Part shown: one piece after another, positions 48,442 through 64,000 of the stretch
Numbering within the stretch: the stretch's first letter is position 1
Layout: each line of letters opens with the position of its first letter
NCBI RefSeq assembly: GCF_020497125.1
Contig: NC_059076.1
Location: forward strand, 12,019,951-12,083,950
Direction of reading: 5' to 3'
Source of the DNA: Mauremys mutica
Lineage: Eukaryota > Chordata > Testudines > Geoemydidae
Length of the DNA stretch: 64,000 bases
The notes under the pieces: generated by a model
Seen by the model: only the letters and a program-made list of their open reading frames with translations
The model's database searches: none
What the model was told of the DNA's origin: nothing
Made by a program: the position numbers and the translations under genes

Positions 48442-49347
48442 TGTCACACCCCAAGACCCCCTCCCTCAGGGAGTCCCCATGGGAAGGCAGATCAGCATTG
48501 TATATTGCTAACGCTGTTGCAAGCATCGCAAAGCATTTTGGGGAAAGTCAAAGGTGTATGAGTGGGGAGTGGAAGTTTCCTTTGCAGGTACGAGAGGCCG
48601 AGGGGAGAAGAATAAGAGAGCAAAGAACAAGTTAACTCAACATTTCAGCTAGCTCAGTCAGAAGATAAGATGCTGGCCCCAGCTGCCCAAGGACACTGCT
48701 CACAGCTGAGACTTGGCTGACAGCCGAGAAAGACGGGGGCTTGAGGCTTTCTCGAGCAGCCGTGAGAAAGAAAAATCCAACTGCACAGACCTGTGAGACA
48801 GCAAGGCCAGCAAAGACTAAAACAAAGTCCAGGGCTGCGGAAATTGAAAACACAGACGAGACGACTTGCGTCCCTGGAACTGGGGTATTTTAGGAATAGT
48901 GAAGAGACCACAGAAAACTGGTTTGGACTGGCACAAAGAGCCCTAAGAGCAGAGGTGCACCCCCAAAGGAACCCAGGACTTAAAACCCTCCTGAGAGCCA
49001 GAGCAACTCGGACATCAACAGTGGACCTCGGATGGCCTGGGCCCAGGACAGAACTCCCGTCCACCCTTTCCCCCCTCTTCTTCTGACGTTACACCCAGGC
49101 CTGGCCAGTCTTGGGTAGTGCATGTGTGAGTATGAAAGTGGGTTAGGGCTTGGGGCGCTAACGCTTTCTTTCTTCCCCCGAGTGATGTGGGAGCGTTCCC
49201 AGCACTCTCTGCTGTTATATTATTTTATTAATAAAGCTTTAAAATATAAACCCTTGGTGTGTTTTATCATCTCCTCCCCAACTGATCCTGTGGCCTCAGC
49301 CTGATCACCTGACGCCTCAGGCTGATCGGTAACTGAAATCTGTCACA
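48442..49347 (+). mobile_element. Solo LTR, endogenous retrovirus-like
   Basis: A 906-bp unit starting TGTCACACC and ending CTGTCACA is flanked by an exact 4-bp duplication GAGG (48438-48441 and 49348-49351). A polyadenylation signal AATAAA near 49231 follows a TATA-like AT-rich stretch, and the last ~100 bp form a plausible U5-like end. TG...CA termini, polyA signal and target duplication together indicate an LTR. No internal viral genes flank it, so it is read as a solo LTR. The family is not identified. Confidence 0.65.
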
Positions 49348-49470
49348 GAGGAGGTTTTTAAAGGAAGAGTCTGGGATTCTTCCCACTCCTCAGGGAGGGT
49401 TCAGGCCTATGGTGAAGCAAGCATGGGAGGAGAGTGCAAAGGGAGTGCTTTAGGCACGAGGTGATGGCTA

Positions 49471-49770
49471 AGCCCTGGTCTACACTGCGCGGGGGGGGAG
49501 GGTCGATCTAAGTTACGCAAGTTCAGCTATGTGAATAGTGTAGCTGAAGTCAATATACTTAGTTCTACTCATTGCAGTGTATTCACTGCGGTGAGTTGAC
49601 GGCTGACGCTCCCCCGTCGACTCCGCCTGCGCCTCTCGGCCTGGTGGAGTACAGGAGTCGACGGGAGAGCGCTCAGGGGTTGATCTATCGCATCTAGACT
49701 AGATGTGATAAATTGACGCCCACTGGATCGATCGCTGCCTGCCAATCCAGCGGGTAGTATAGACATACTC
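49471..49770. mobile_element. MITE (GCCCTGGTCTACACTG termini)
   Basis: GCCCTGGTCTACACTGCG at the left and inverted GAGTATGTCTATACTACCC at the right, with TAA and CAA next to the ends. The interior has AGTTACGCAAGTTCAGCTA, which resembles the interior of the element at 6337 (AGTTACACTACTTCAGCTA). Probably the same broad family. Confidence 0.6.
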
Positions 49771-51480
49771 CAAGTGGAAGGGGAATATAAGAACATGGGA
49801 GAATAATATAACAGCAACACTGAGCTGGCACGTAGAGACAATTACATGAATAGTTACCAAGTAGCAGATCATTAATATCAGCATTTTTTGTCTTTAATTT
49901 CTTCCTTTGATTACTTAGAAAGGGATCTGTGTCTAATCCTTGTCAGATTATATTACACTAACCTTTGTCATTTGTTAGAATTTACTAATCAAGTGTGGCC
50001 TGAAATATAAACATCACACATTATACTGCTTCATTTGTATCATTTTTATTTTACATCCCATTTGCACATGTATTTCATATAGCTCTCTGATACTGATCTA
50101 GTAAAACCCTGAACATACCGGTATCTGACTTTCCTCCCATTACTTTATATACCACTGGCCTGTCCTGGATGGCATGCCAGAAAGGATTGGCGTGGCGGGG
50201 TGGGGCTGGGGTGGGGTGGAGCATGTTATGTTTTTGGTGATGAAACCTGTAGCAGCTATAGACACAAAAATCCTTGTACATAAGTGCTAATATTTCACAG
50301 GCTAGCACTAGCTTTAATTTAAAAACACAACAAAACAGAGCACTTGGTTTCATGAAAGTAAATAAAAACATCTGCTGGAAAGTCAATCAAGCAACTGCTG
50401 AGGTAACATAACAGAACTTTAAGGTACTGTACAGTCTTGTTTACAGCACATTAGGGGTTGAGCAAATCTGCTTTGTGATAGCTGAAGGCTGGTTTATAAG
50501 AATACTGCACTTCTGCTGATGCTCCGCAAATATCCTTTACACCACCATGGGTAAAATTCTGTGTTTAAGCAGCTCCCTTTCAAGTTGGCTGGAGGATTCT
50601 GGACTTGATTCCAGAGAGGACAACACGAAGTTTGGCAGCTTAGACAAACCACTTGGAACTGTAAAACTGGAAAATCTCTTGTGAAATTTATGAAACTTCC
50701 TACAGCAGAGTACAACGAGGACAAGCTTTTTCCAAGCCCAGAAGCAAGACATGTCAAACCTGAACTTGTTCAAGCCTTAAAAATATTCTAAGTTCAGACA
50801 GGAGCTCAGGTTAAGTCTCAGTTTATGTAGTTCTTCCATCTCTCCCACAAATCCACCTCTTAGTTTTTGAGTTGAGTTATGGACTATGTGGCTAAGTCTT
50901 TGCAGAAATCTCTGTTGGACAACCATAATGCAAGTCAAACCGTTCTGAGATCAGTGAGAGAAAATAAAGGCTCTAGTTTTGCCACAAAAAGTTGGAAAAC
51001 TAGACTAAATCAGATTAATGTGAAATATTGGAAACAGGAAAACTTGGGCTTGGTTACTATTAAACCAAAAATGGACAATAACCAAGAGAGAATTTTTAAA
51101 ATATATTTAATCACACTTGACATATAATAATTTTACCATGTTTAAATCTCTGACATAGCTCAATTTTAACAATACTATAAGGGGTCTTGTTTACTGTCCT
51201 TCACTTATACAAGGTTCTCTTTGTTCTGTTCTAGTGCAGCTAATAAACTTTGCTTTCATAAATAAAACACTGGCATGCAGTAAAGACAAAACTAGGCCAG
51301 ACAGTTCACTAGTATGTGAAGAACAATGCTTCTGTCTGGCTTGCAAGTCCCTGAGTAAGGTGGAGAGTCATGCTCCCCTTGGTGCTTTGGTTTCTCACAG
51401 GGAAAATCTGAAGTAAATGCTTCAGTAAAAGTAAAAGTAAAAGTCCCACTTCCAAAGTGAGTGTATATATATATATATAT
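49771..51480. other. Intergenic stretch with no gene
   Basis: AT-rich DNA with ordinary short ORFs and no splice-consistent coding sequence. It ends in a (TA)n microsatellite at 51463-51480, into which the hAT element inserted. Confidence 0.5.
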
Positions 51481-52149
51481 AGGGCTGTTGATTAATTGCA
51501 GTTAACTCACACAACTCAAAAAAATTAATCACGATTAATTACACTGTTAAACAACAGAATACACATTGAAATTTATTAAATATTTTTGATGTTTTTCTAC
51601 ATTTTCAAATATCTATTTCAATTACAACACAGACTACAAAGTGTACAGTGCTCACTTTATATTATTTTTATTACAAATATTTGCACTGTAAAAATGATAA
51701 AAGAAATAGTATGTTTCAATTCACCTCATACAAGTACTGTAGTGCAATCTCTTTATCATGAAAGTGCAACTTACAAATGTATTTTTGTTACATAACTGCA
51801 CTCAAAACCAAAACAATGTAAAACTTTAGAGCCTACAAGTCCGCTCAGTCCTACTTCTTGTTCAGCCAATCACTAAGAGAAACAAGTCTGTTTACATTTA
51901 TGGGAAATAATGTTGCCTACTTCTTAATTACAATGTCACCTGAAACTGAGAACAGGTGTGCACATGGCACTGTTGTAACCAGCGTCGCAAGATATTTACG
52001 TACCAGATGCACTAAAGATTCATATGCCTCTTCATACTTCGGCCATCATTCCAGAGGACATGCTTCCATGCTGATGGGCGTTAGAAAAATAATGTATTAA
52101 TTAAATTTGTGACTGAACTCCTTGGGGGAGAATTGTATGTCCCCTGCTG

Positions 52150-52672
52150 TTTTACCCACATTCTGCCATATATTTCATGTTATAGCTTTCTCGGATGACG
52201 ACCTAGCATGTGTTGTTCATTTTAAGAACAATTTCAGTGCAACTTTGACAAAATGCAAAGAAGATACCAATGAGAAATTTCTAAAGATAGCTACAGCACT
52301 CAACCCAAAGTTTAAGAAGCTGAAGTACCTTCCAAAATCTGAGAGGGATGAGGTGTGGAGCATGCTTTCAGAAGTCTTAAAAGAGCAACACTCTGATGCA
52401 GAAACTACAGAACCCAAACAACCAAAAAAGAAAATCAGCCTTCTGCTGGTGGCATCTGACTCAGATGATGAAAATGAACATGCGTCAGTCTGCTCTACTT
52501 TGGATCATTATTGAACAGAACCCGTCATCAATATGGATGCATGTTCCCTGGAATGGTGGTTGAAGCATCAAGGGACATATGAATCTTTAGTGCATCTAGC
52601 ATGTAAATATATTGCGACACCAGCTACAACAGTGTCATGCAAATGCCTGTTCTCAGTTTCAGGTGGTACTGC
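52150..52672 (+). pseudogene. hAT transposase remnant, ZBED-type C-terminal part
   Basis: The frame encodes NPKFKKLKYLPKSERDEVW, an acidic SDSDDENEH stretch, then after an in-frame stop near 52512 the hAT dimerisation signature [20 protein letters not shown] and [20 protein letters not shown]. This region is diagnostic for hAT/ZBED transposases. The N-terminal BED finger and catalytic region are missing, there is a nonsense mutation, and the CR1 cuts the C-terminus, so the copy is dead. Confidence 0.85.
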
Positions 52673-52679
52673 AAACAAG

Positions 52680-54053
52680 AAGCAGGCAACATACAGGCCA
52701 GTCAGTCTCACCTCAGTCCCTGGAAAAATCATGGAACAGGTCCTAAAGGAATCAATCCTGAACCACTTAAAGGAGGGGAAAGTGATCAGGAACAGTCAGC
52801 ATGGATTCACCAAGGGCAAGTCATGCCTGACTAACCTAATTGCCTTCTATGATGAGATAACCGGCTCTGTGGATGAGGGGAAAGCAGTGGATGTGCTATT
52901 TCTGGACTTTAGCAAAGCTTTTGATACAGTGTCCCACAGTATTCTTGCCAGCAAGTTAAAGAAGTCTGGGCTGGATGAATGGACGGTATCCTAGCCAGGA
53001 TAGAAAACTGGCTAGATGGTCGGGCTCAACGGGTAGTGATCAATGGTTCCATGTCTAGTTGGCAGCCGGTATCAAGTGGAGTGGCCCAAGGGTCGGTGCT
53101 GGGGCCGGTTTTATTCAATATCTTCATTAACGATCTGGAGGATGGTGTGGACTGCACCCTTAGCAAGTTTGCAGATGACACTAAATTGGGAGGAATGGTT
53201 GATACGCTGGAGGGTAGGGATAGGATACAGAGGGACCTAGACAAATTAGAGGATTGGGCCAAAAGAAATATGATGAGGTTCAACAAGGACAAGTGCAGAG
53301 TCCTGCACTTAGGACGGAAGAATCCCATGCACTGCTACAGACTAGGGACCGAATGGCTGGGCAGCAGTTCTGCAGAAAAGGACCTAGGGGTTACGGTGGA
53401 TGAAAAGCTGAATATGAGTCAACAGTGTGCCCTTGTTGCCAAGAAGGCTAATGGCATTTTGGGTTGTATAAGTAGGGGCATTCCAGCAGATCAAGGGATG
53501 TGATCATTCCCCTCTACTCAGCACTGGTGAGGCCTCATTTGGAGTACTGTGTCCAGTTTTGGGCCCCACACTACAAGAAGGATGTGGATAAATAGGAGAG
53601 AGTCCAGCGGAGGGCAACAAAAATGATTAGGGGGCTGGAGCACATGACTTATGAGGAGAGGCTGAGGGAACTAGGATTGTTTAGTCTACAGAAGAGAAGA
53701 ATGAGGGGGGATTTGATAGCTGCTTTCAACTACCTGAAAGGGGGTTCCAAAGAGGATGGATCTAGACTGTTCTCAGTGGTAGAAGATGACAGAACAAGGA
53801 GTAATGGTCTCAAGTTGCAGAGGTTTAGGTTGAACATTAGGAAAAACTTTTTCACTAGTAGGGTGGTGAAGAACTGGAATGGGTTACCTAGGGAGGTGGT
53901 GGAATCTCCTTCCTTAGAGGTTTTTAAGGTCAGGCTTGACAAAGCCCTGGCTGGGATGATTTAGTTGGGTTTGGTCCTGCTTTGAGCAGGGGGTTGGACT
54001 AGATGACCTCCTGAGGTCCCTTCCAACCCTGAGATTCTATGATTCTATGATTA
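52680..54053 (+). mobile_element. CR1 LINE, 5'-truncated, inserted in hAT transposase
   Basis: Reverse-transcriptase segments are clear: [49 protein letters not shown], then after a frameshift near 52985 [20 protein letters not shown] and [12 protein letters not shown] with the FADD active-site motif, and after another frame change the C-terminal LREVVESP-like region at 53880. It ends in the ATTCTATG repeat typical of CR1 3' ends. Frameshifts and stops make it inactive. Confidence 0.95.
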
Positions 54054-54470
54054 TTTTCTGCAAATGTAAACAAACTTGTTTGTCTGAGCAATTGGCTGAA
54101 GAAGTAGTAGGACTGAGTGGACTTGTAGGCTCTAAAGTTTTTACATCATTTTATTTTTGAATGCGGGTTTCTTTTTGTACATAATTCTACATTTGTAAGT
54201 TCAACTTTCATGATAAAGTACTTGTAACAGGTGAATTGAAAAATACTATTTCTTTTGTTTTTTTACAGTGCAAATATTTGCAATAAAAATATAAAGCAAG
54301 CGCTGTACACTTTGTATTCTGTGTTGTAATTTAAAACAATATATTTGAAAATGAAGAAATATCCAAAAATATTTAAATAAATGGTATTCTATTATTGTTT
54401 AATCGCACAATTAATCTTTTTAATCATGCGATTAATTGCGATTAATTTTTTTAATCGCTTGACAGCCCTA

Positions 54471-56735
54471 ATATGTATAGATATAAATAAAGATACACAC
54501 ACATCACTTTCAGTATATGTTTCGGACCAGTCGGTTATGGGTTATATAAGATGAGCTTGGCCACCCATTTTGTAGGCAAAAAAATATTTTTTTTTCCAGG
54601 TACAAGTCAGAGCTCTTGCCCTTTTAGCCACCTTCTTCTCACCTGCACTCCAGTAGTTACAGGGACAAGTACCCTGATTTGCACCTGCTGTTCAATTACA
54701 AGCCCAGAAAAATGGGTGACAAGTTTCCAGGCACAAAAAGGACAAGGGAGGCTGCCCTTTGGAAAATGTGCCTCATGATTTTTTAGCCACCTTATTTTAT
54801 TGTATAACCTGATGTTCCCTCTGGAGATAAGAAATTGCTTCCCTCCCTTGTTCCCTATCAATAATGTGATCAGGGCACACTGACTGAGAACACTGTTCAT
54901 AGAGATCCTGATCAAAATCCCATTGGATCTCTTCCTTGAGTACTGGATTTGGCCCAGAATGACATCTTAGCTGAAAAGGAGCAGCAACAGAAAAGTGCAC
55001 GATTAGCAACCTTTGTCAGTAAGTGAAGGTAATAGATTTGCTGGATTTGACCCAACCCTGAATATCCCAAGATATCTTTTGTAGTTTACTGTCAGAGAAA
55101 GAACAATAATTTAAAATGACATGGCAAATCAGAATAGAAATGCCACCATTTAAAAAGTAGAGATTCGCCTAAGACACTGCACCCATTTTGTTCAGACCAA
55201 AGTACGGCAGCTCAAGATAGAGGAAAACCTTCTCACCATTAATTATGAAAAATATCTGAAAATAAGCCAAGATTTTCAAAAAATGGCAGCCTAGAGTCCA
55301 TATTTAAACACCCAAATGAGTGGTTTGACCTATCATAAAGTGCTGAGCACCCTGCAACTCCCATCAGCGTCAGTCATCAAGGGCCACTGTGATGCTTGGG
55401 TGAGAAGATGTGGGCAGAAAAGGAAGCAGGGAACTCTAAAGAGCTCTTCAGCAGTAGGAGATTTCCAGCTTCTCTCAATCCTCATGCCGATCCTCTGTAT
55501 TTTACACCACCAGTTGCTTCTCCTGGCCAATCAGACACTGGAGGAGGCGCAACCAGCCTTACTTTGGTGCCTCGCACTGATGCGGCAGTGGTGGGTCCCA
55601 GGGGGATTTGGAGGTGGGAGGGCGAGCATTATGCACCTGGGATCCTTTACTACCAGTAAAGTACTTGTGGCGCCTTAGAGACTAACAAATTTATTTCAGC
55701 ATAAGCTTTCATCATGACATTTTTTAAAACGTGTATTATCATTTGGGTGGGTGGTAAAGTTCTCGTGCTGGAGCAGAGGGGTCATCCCCAGGGAATTTCC
55801 TTTTGAATGTCCCCTCTGGCCTATTCTTGATGTTTAAAATTACCCTTTAGTTATAGCTTTCTGAGTCAGGATAATGGTCATCCTTGGCAGGGATAAATCC
55901 ACCAGTGCAGTAGGAAGCAAACCACCCAGGTCTTCCTTTTCAGTGAGCCGGATGCTCAGAAATGTCTATGCTATCTTTACTTAAAGCTCTAATTTATGGT
56001 GAGCATTTCTTCCCCTTTCACAAACATCTAGATGAGAGCCTGAACAAAAAGGGTGGAGGTCTTTTCTGCGATCCGATTTTACTTCCTGTTCTTTAAAAAA
56101 AATAAACTGCATTGCTATTGCACAATAAGCACCAAAATAGGATATATCGTGTCTGAGGCAATTCAAGTACATTGTGCAGACTGAGAGAAGTCAGCCTAGA
56201 GGTACATTAATGGAGCAGAAGCATCCAACTGTAATAAAGATTTTAAAAAAATTAAAGATAATCTGTTCTTCACTGAGTCCATTGAGTTGCTATTAAAAAT
56301 ATACTTCATACCCGCATGACAGATTTTTCCCCCCAGGAGCCTACTTTTGGAGTCACTGAAATCCTCCTTCATCTTAGCTTAGCTCTGCCCTTAGTCCTGA
56401 TTCTTGTGACTTCCCTAGACTCTGACTACCCCTTCGGACCTCTGACTGTGGGCTCTGAGGACAGTTAGATTCTCTTGTGAGCTCCAAAACTCCGTCTGAA
56501 GTTTCTTCACAGCAGCCATGACCCCTCATCGTAGCCCCTGGCTTCCTCAAGAGAGCTGAAGGTGGCGTCACATCTAAGTTATGTACTCACTGGCACAGCG
56601 CTACTTACTGTTGCAGGAGAAGGCAGTGCTACCTGCCTTTGGTTCCAAGAGAGTTCTGAGGTCAGCACTGATGTTGCCGTTTAAGATTAAGTGCAGTGGC
56701 CTAGCGCCAGGACCCTGCACTGCCATGCTATATAC
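54471..56735. other. Intergenic stretch with no gene
   Basis: No coding exon is supported. A short piece of a common turtle repeat (GTACTTGTGGCGCCTTAGAG, then ACTAACAAATTTATTTCAGC) is at about 55660-55715. The rest is ordinary AT-rich DNA. Confidence 0.5.
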
Positions 56736-58891
56736 CAGTGGTCTCAAACATGCGGCCTGAGGGCCACGTGCGGCCCACGAGGTTATTTTCTGTGGCCCGC
56801 AAGCGCCTCGCGGCCCCCGTCCTCCCCCAGCGTTTACCTAAAGCAGCTCCGGCCCGACGCGCACCGGGGCGGGGCAGGGCAGGCTCCCTGCCTGCCTGCC
56901 CCCGCGCCGCTCCGGGAAGCGGCCAGAACCTGGGGAAGGAGAGGCACAGGGGTGTGTGTTGATGTTGCTTCAGGCACCGCCCCCAGCAGCTCCCAATGGC
57001 CGTGGTTCCCGGGTCCCGGTCAATGGGAGATGCTGGGAACGGTGCCTGAAGCAACAGCAACACCCCCCGTCCCGTGCCCCTGCTCCCCCATGTTCCGGCT
57101 GCTTCCCGGACCGGCACAGGGGCAAGGCAGGCAGGGAGTCTGCCCTGCCCCCGGTGCGTGCTGGGACAGAGCCCACCCCCCGAACTCCTCCTGCACCCCA
57201 ACCCCCTGCCCTGAGCCCCTTGCCACACTCCGCACCTCACCTGCACCCCACCCCCCTGCCCTGAGCCCCTTGCCACACTCCGCACCTCACCTGCACCCCA
57301 CCCCCGTGCCCTGAGCCCCTGCTGTACCCCCCCTGCACCCCGATCCCCTGCCCTGACCCCCTGCCGCACCCCTCACCTCTCCTGCACCCCACACCCCAAC
57401 CCACTGGCCTGAGCCCCCACTGCACCCCTCCTGCACCCCGATCCCCTGCCCTGACCCCCTGCCGCACCCCTCACCTCTCCTGCACCCCACACCCCAACCC
57501 ACTGGCCTGAGTCCCCACTGCACCCCTCCTGCACCCCGATCCCCTGCCCTGCCCCCCTGCCGCACCCCTCACCTCTCCTGCACCCCACACCCCAACCCAC
57601 TGGCCTGAGTCCCCACTGCACCCCTCCTGCACCCTGATCCCCTGCCCTGACCCCCTGCCGCACCCCTCACCTCTCCTGCACCCCAAACCCCAACCCACTG
57701 GCCTGAGCCCCCACTGCACCCCTCCTGCACCCCGATCCCCTTCCGCACCCCTCACCTCTCCTGCACCCCACACCCCAACCCACTGGCCTGAGTCCCCACT
57801 GCACCCCTCCTGCACCCCGATCCCCTGCCCTGACCCCCTGCCGCACCCCTCACCTCTCCTGCACCCCACACCCCAACCCACTGGCCTGAGTCCCCACTGC
57901 ACCCCTCCTGCACCCTGATCCCCTGCCCTGAGCCCCCAGCCGCACCCCTCACCTCTCCTGCACCCCACACCCCAACCCACTGGCCTGAGTCCCCACTGCA
58001 CCCCTCCTGCACCCCGATCCCCTGCCCTGACCCCCTGCCGCACCCCTCACCTCTCCTGCACCCCACACCCCAACCCACTGGCCTGAGTCCCCACTGCACC
58101 CCTCCTGCACCCTGATCCCCTGCCCTGACCCCCTGTCACACTCTGCACCTCTCCTGCACCCCAACCCCCTGCCCTGAGCCCCCTGCCGCACCCCTCCTGC
58201 ACCCCGATCCCCTGCCCTGAGCCCCCTGCCGCACCCCTCCTGCACTCCACCCCCCTGCCCTGAGCCCCTTGCCACACTCCGCACCTCACCTGCACCCCAC
58301 CCTCTGCCCTGAGCCCCTGCTGTACCCCTCCTGCACCCCGATCCCCTGCCCTGAACCCCTGCCGCACCCCTCACCTCTCCTGCACCCCACACCCCAACCC
58401 ACTGGCCTGAGTCCCCACTGCACCCCTCCTGCACCCTGATCCCCTGCCCTGAGCCCCCTGCCACACTCTGCACCTCTCCTGCACCCCAACCCCCTGTCCT
58501 GAGCCCCCTGCCGCACCCCTCCTGCACCCCGATCCCCTGCCCTGACCCCCTGCTGCACCCCTCACCTCTCCTGCACCCCAAACCCCAACCCACTGGCCTG
58601 AGCCCCCACTGCACCCCTCCTGCACCCTGATCCCCTGCCCTGACCCCCTGCCACACCCCACACCCCTCCTGCACCCCCTGGGGGCAGAGAAGGGCGGAGT
58701 TGGAGTGGGGATTTCGGGGAAGGGGTTGGAATGGGGGCAGGGAAGAGGCAGGGCAGGGGCGGGGCCTCATGGAAGGGGTGAAGTGGGGGCAGAGCCGAGG
58801 GCAGCAAGTGGGAGGTGTCAGTAATGCTGCCCTCGGGCCAATGTACTAGCCCTCATGTGGCCCTCATGGTCATTTGAGTTTGAGACCCCGG
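56736..58891. mobile_element. hAT element (CAGTGGTCTCAAAC termini) carrying a minisatellite
   Basis: CAGTGGTCTCAAACATG at the left and GTTTGAGACCCCGG at the right, flanked by an exact 8-bp duplication CTATATAC (56728-56735 and 58892-58899). The left subterminal part is CpG-rich, the cassette palindrome is at 56984-57035, and most of the length (about 57190-58680) is a tandem repeat. No transposase coding. Confidence 0.92.
57190..58680. repeat. 98-bp minisatellite inside a hAT element
   Basis: The landmark CACCTCTCCTGCACCCC recurs at 57374, 57472 and 57570, a 98-bp period. The unit is built of C-rich subrepeats such as CCCCTGCCCTGA and CCCCACTGCACCCCTCCTGC. About ten full or partial 98-bp units are visible, with shorter higher-order variants near 58130-58350. 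ORFs of 70-270 codons on the minus strand are artefacts of this composition. Confidence 0.9.
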
Positions 58892-59452
58892 CTATATACT
58901 CTGGTTTATTTCTAGTCCTCATTCCATGTTCTGGAGCAGTGGGGGAGACCATGCTATCAGCAACTGGAGGGAAATGCCCTGAGTCTTAATTGCAACCAGT
59001 GTCCTGTAATTGGCGGACTGTGCTGACAGGCTCTGAAAGGAGGAGCTGTCCAGGCTTGCCAGGCTACAATAAAAGTGGCTAAGACTTTAGGCCTCAGTGG
59101 AAGAGGAGGAGAGTACCAAGGCTGGGGGAATCATCGGACCTTGGGGCAGGTAATTCTCCTGGGAGAAGTACATACACTTTTTAACTAGTAAAATAAATAA
59201 ATCAGTAGCTTTTTTCATTGTGATGGAATGTTTTCCTCTCCTCTAATAGGCCAGAGTGATTCGGAGCTTGGAGAGGAGGCAGGTGATCTCACACCTTCAG
59301 TGTGAATTCAAAGGGGTTATGGCATCTCCAGCAGCGAAGCTAGTGCTTGCTTTGGACAGGAATTGACGCAGGGATATATGGATTAAATGACACCTTGTAC
59401 ATTGGCCTCCATGCAGCCTGTGTAGCTTAGTCCAGTGGTGACTTCTGCTGCA

Positions 59453-63615
<4,163 letters not shown>

Positions 63616-63758
63616 CTGGAAAAGATGAAAGAACTTTGTAGATATATTTAAGCCATGGAGATAAAGGTCTCTAGACTTGGTCCAGTGTATGTAGCTCAAA
63701 ACCTCACCCATACTTCCTTACAAAATCCTTGGAAGATCTTGGTGGAATGGGGAATTGT

Positions 63759-63997
63759 CAGGGCCGGATCTAGGATTTTTGCCGCCCCAAGCGGCGGGAG
63801 AAAAAAAAAAGCTGCAATTAGCAGCACTTCGGCGGCAGCTCTAACCCGCCGCTTCCGCGTTCGGCAGTAATACGGTGGCGAGTCCTTCTGTCCGGGAGGG
63901 ACTGAGGGACTTGCCGCCGAAGAGCCGGATGTGCTGCCCCTTTCTGTTGGCCGCCCCAAGCACCTGCTTGCTGCACTAGTGCCTGGAGCTGGCCCTG
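63759..63997. mobile_element. hAT-like MITE at the window edge (CAGGGCCGG termini)
   Basis: CAGGGCCGGATC at the left and GAGCTGGCCCTG at the right bound 239 bp with repeated CGGCGG and GCCGCCCCAAGC motifs. The left flank is GGAATTGT and the three bases available after the right end are GGA, consistent with an 8-bp duplication cut by the window end. Confidence 0.8.
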
Positions 63998-64000
63998 GGA

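Larger units (their letters stand above)
51481..54470 (+). mobile_element. hAT transposon with long inverted arms, interrupted by CR1
   Basis: AGGGCTGT at the left and CAGCCCTA at the right, both followed inward by ATTAATCGCGATTAAT-like repeats, begin arms of about 440 bp that align inverted (51481-51920 against 54055-54470), including the shared CTTTAGAGCCTACAAGTC. Flanks ATATATAT and ATATGTAT are compatible with an 8-bp duplication but lie in a (TA)n run. Between the arms are decayed transposase remnants (52150-52670) and a CR1 (about 52680-54053). Confidence 0.85.

Noticed and set aside
50494..50773. Minus-strand ORFs of 78 and 87 codons upstream of UBA6
   Set aside because: Two overlapping frames, no splice-consistent neighbours, no recognised motif; chance ORFs are sufficient.
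57237..58770. Several 70-270-codon minus-strand ORFs (Gly/Cys/Arg-rich)
   Set aside because: Artefacts of the 98-bp C-rich minisatellite inside a hAT element; the same words recur in shifted frames.

Overview
The window looks like genomic DNA of a turtle (probably a cryptodire). It is intron-rich and packed with CR1 LINE pieces ending in an ATTCTATG-type tail, a tRNA-derived SINE of the turtle polIII (Cry I-like) type, a DIRS-type tyrosine-recombinase retrotransposon, and many non-autonomous hAT elements with 8-bp target duplications. The species call is an inference from repeat types, since no unique marker sequence was compared.

Two protein-coding genes are supported, both on the minus strand. 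Most of the window (3586-41690) is UBA6, the E1 enzyme that activates ubiquitin and FAT10. Exon 1 appears non-coding and lies in a CpG-rich promoter near 41.7 kb. Exons 2-28 follow in order down to 3586. All 27 coding exons have AG/GT borders and their reading phases join without a break over about 808 codons. The C-terminal exons lie beyond the left edge. The right end (59453-63615) holds the last three coding exons of a TMPRSS11-family type II transmembrane serine protease, with catalytic Asp, catalytic Ser and the trypsin-like Asp of the S1 pocket. UBA6 next to a TMPRSS11 gene is the arrangement known from the mammalian 4q13 region, but no GNRHR coding sequence is visible between them.

Layout: 1-2995, minus-strand DIRS element (zinc-knuckle-like N-terminus, SR-rich middle, LAP2alpha-like C-terminus, start of the RT ORF) in a late UBA6 intron; 3.1-36.4 kb, UBA6 exons 28 to 2 with hAT copies, PIF/Harbinger-like MITEs, CR1 pieces and a SINE; 36.4-41.7 kb, intron 1; 41.5-41.9 kb, CpG-rich promoter and exon 1; 41.9-43.3 kb, an 81-bp GC-rich minisatellite just upstream; 43.96-45.85 kb, nested and adjacent hAT-like elements; 46-48 kb, mostly unassigned; 48.44-49.35 kb, a solo LTR with a 4-bp target duplication; 51.48-54.47 kb, a hAT transposon with ~440-bp inverted arms and a decayed ZBED-type transposase, interrupted by a CR1; 56.7-58.9 kb, a hAT element carrying a 98-bp minisatellite; 59.4-63.6 kb, the protease exons with further elements in the introns.

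The most unusual signal is a palindromic cassette of about 40-50 bp with facing CCAAT/ATTGG boxes. It recurs at seven places inside elements whose termini differ, which suggests module exchange among non-autonomous transposons. A second is a 190-bp palindrome at 9974-10163 that copies host flank as well as transposon end. No complete novel protein system was found.
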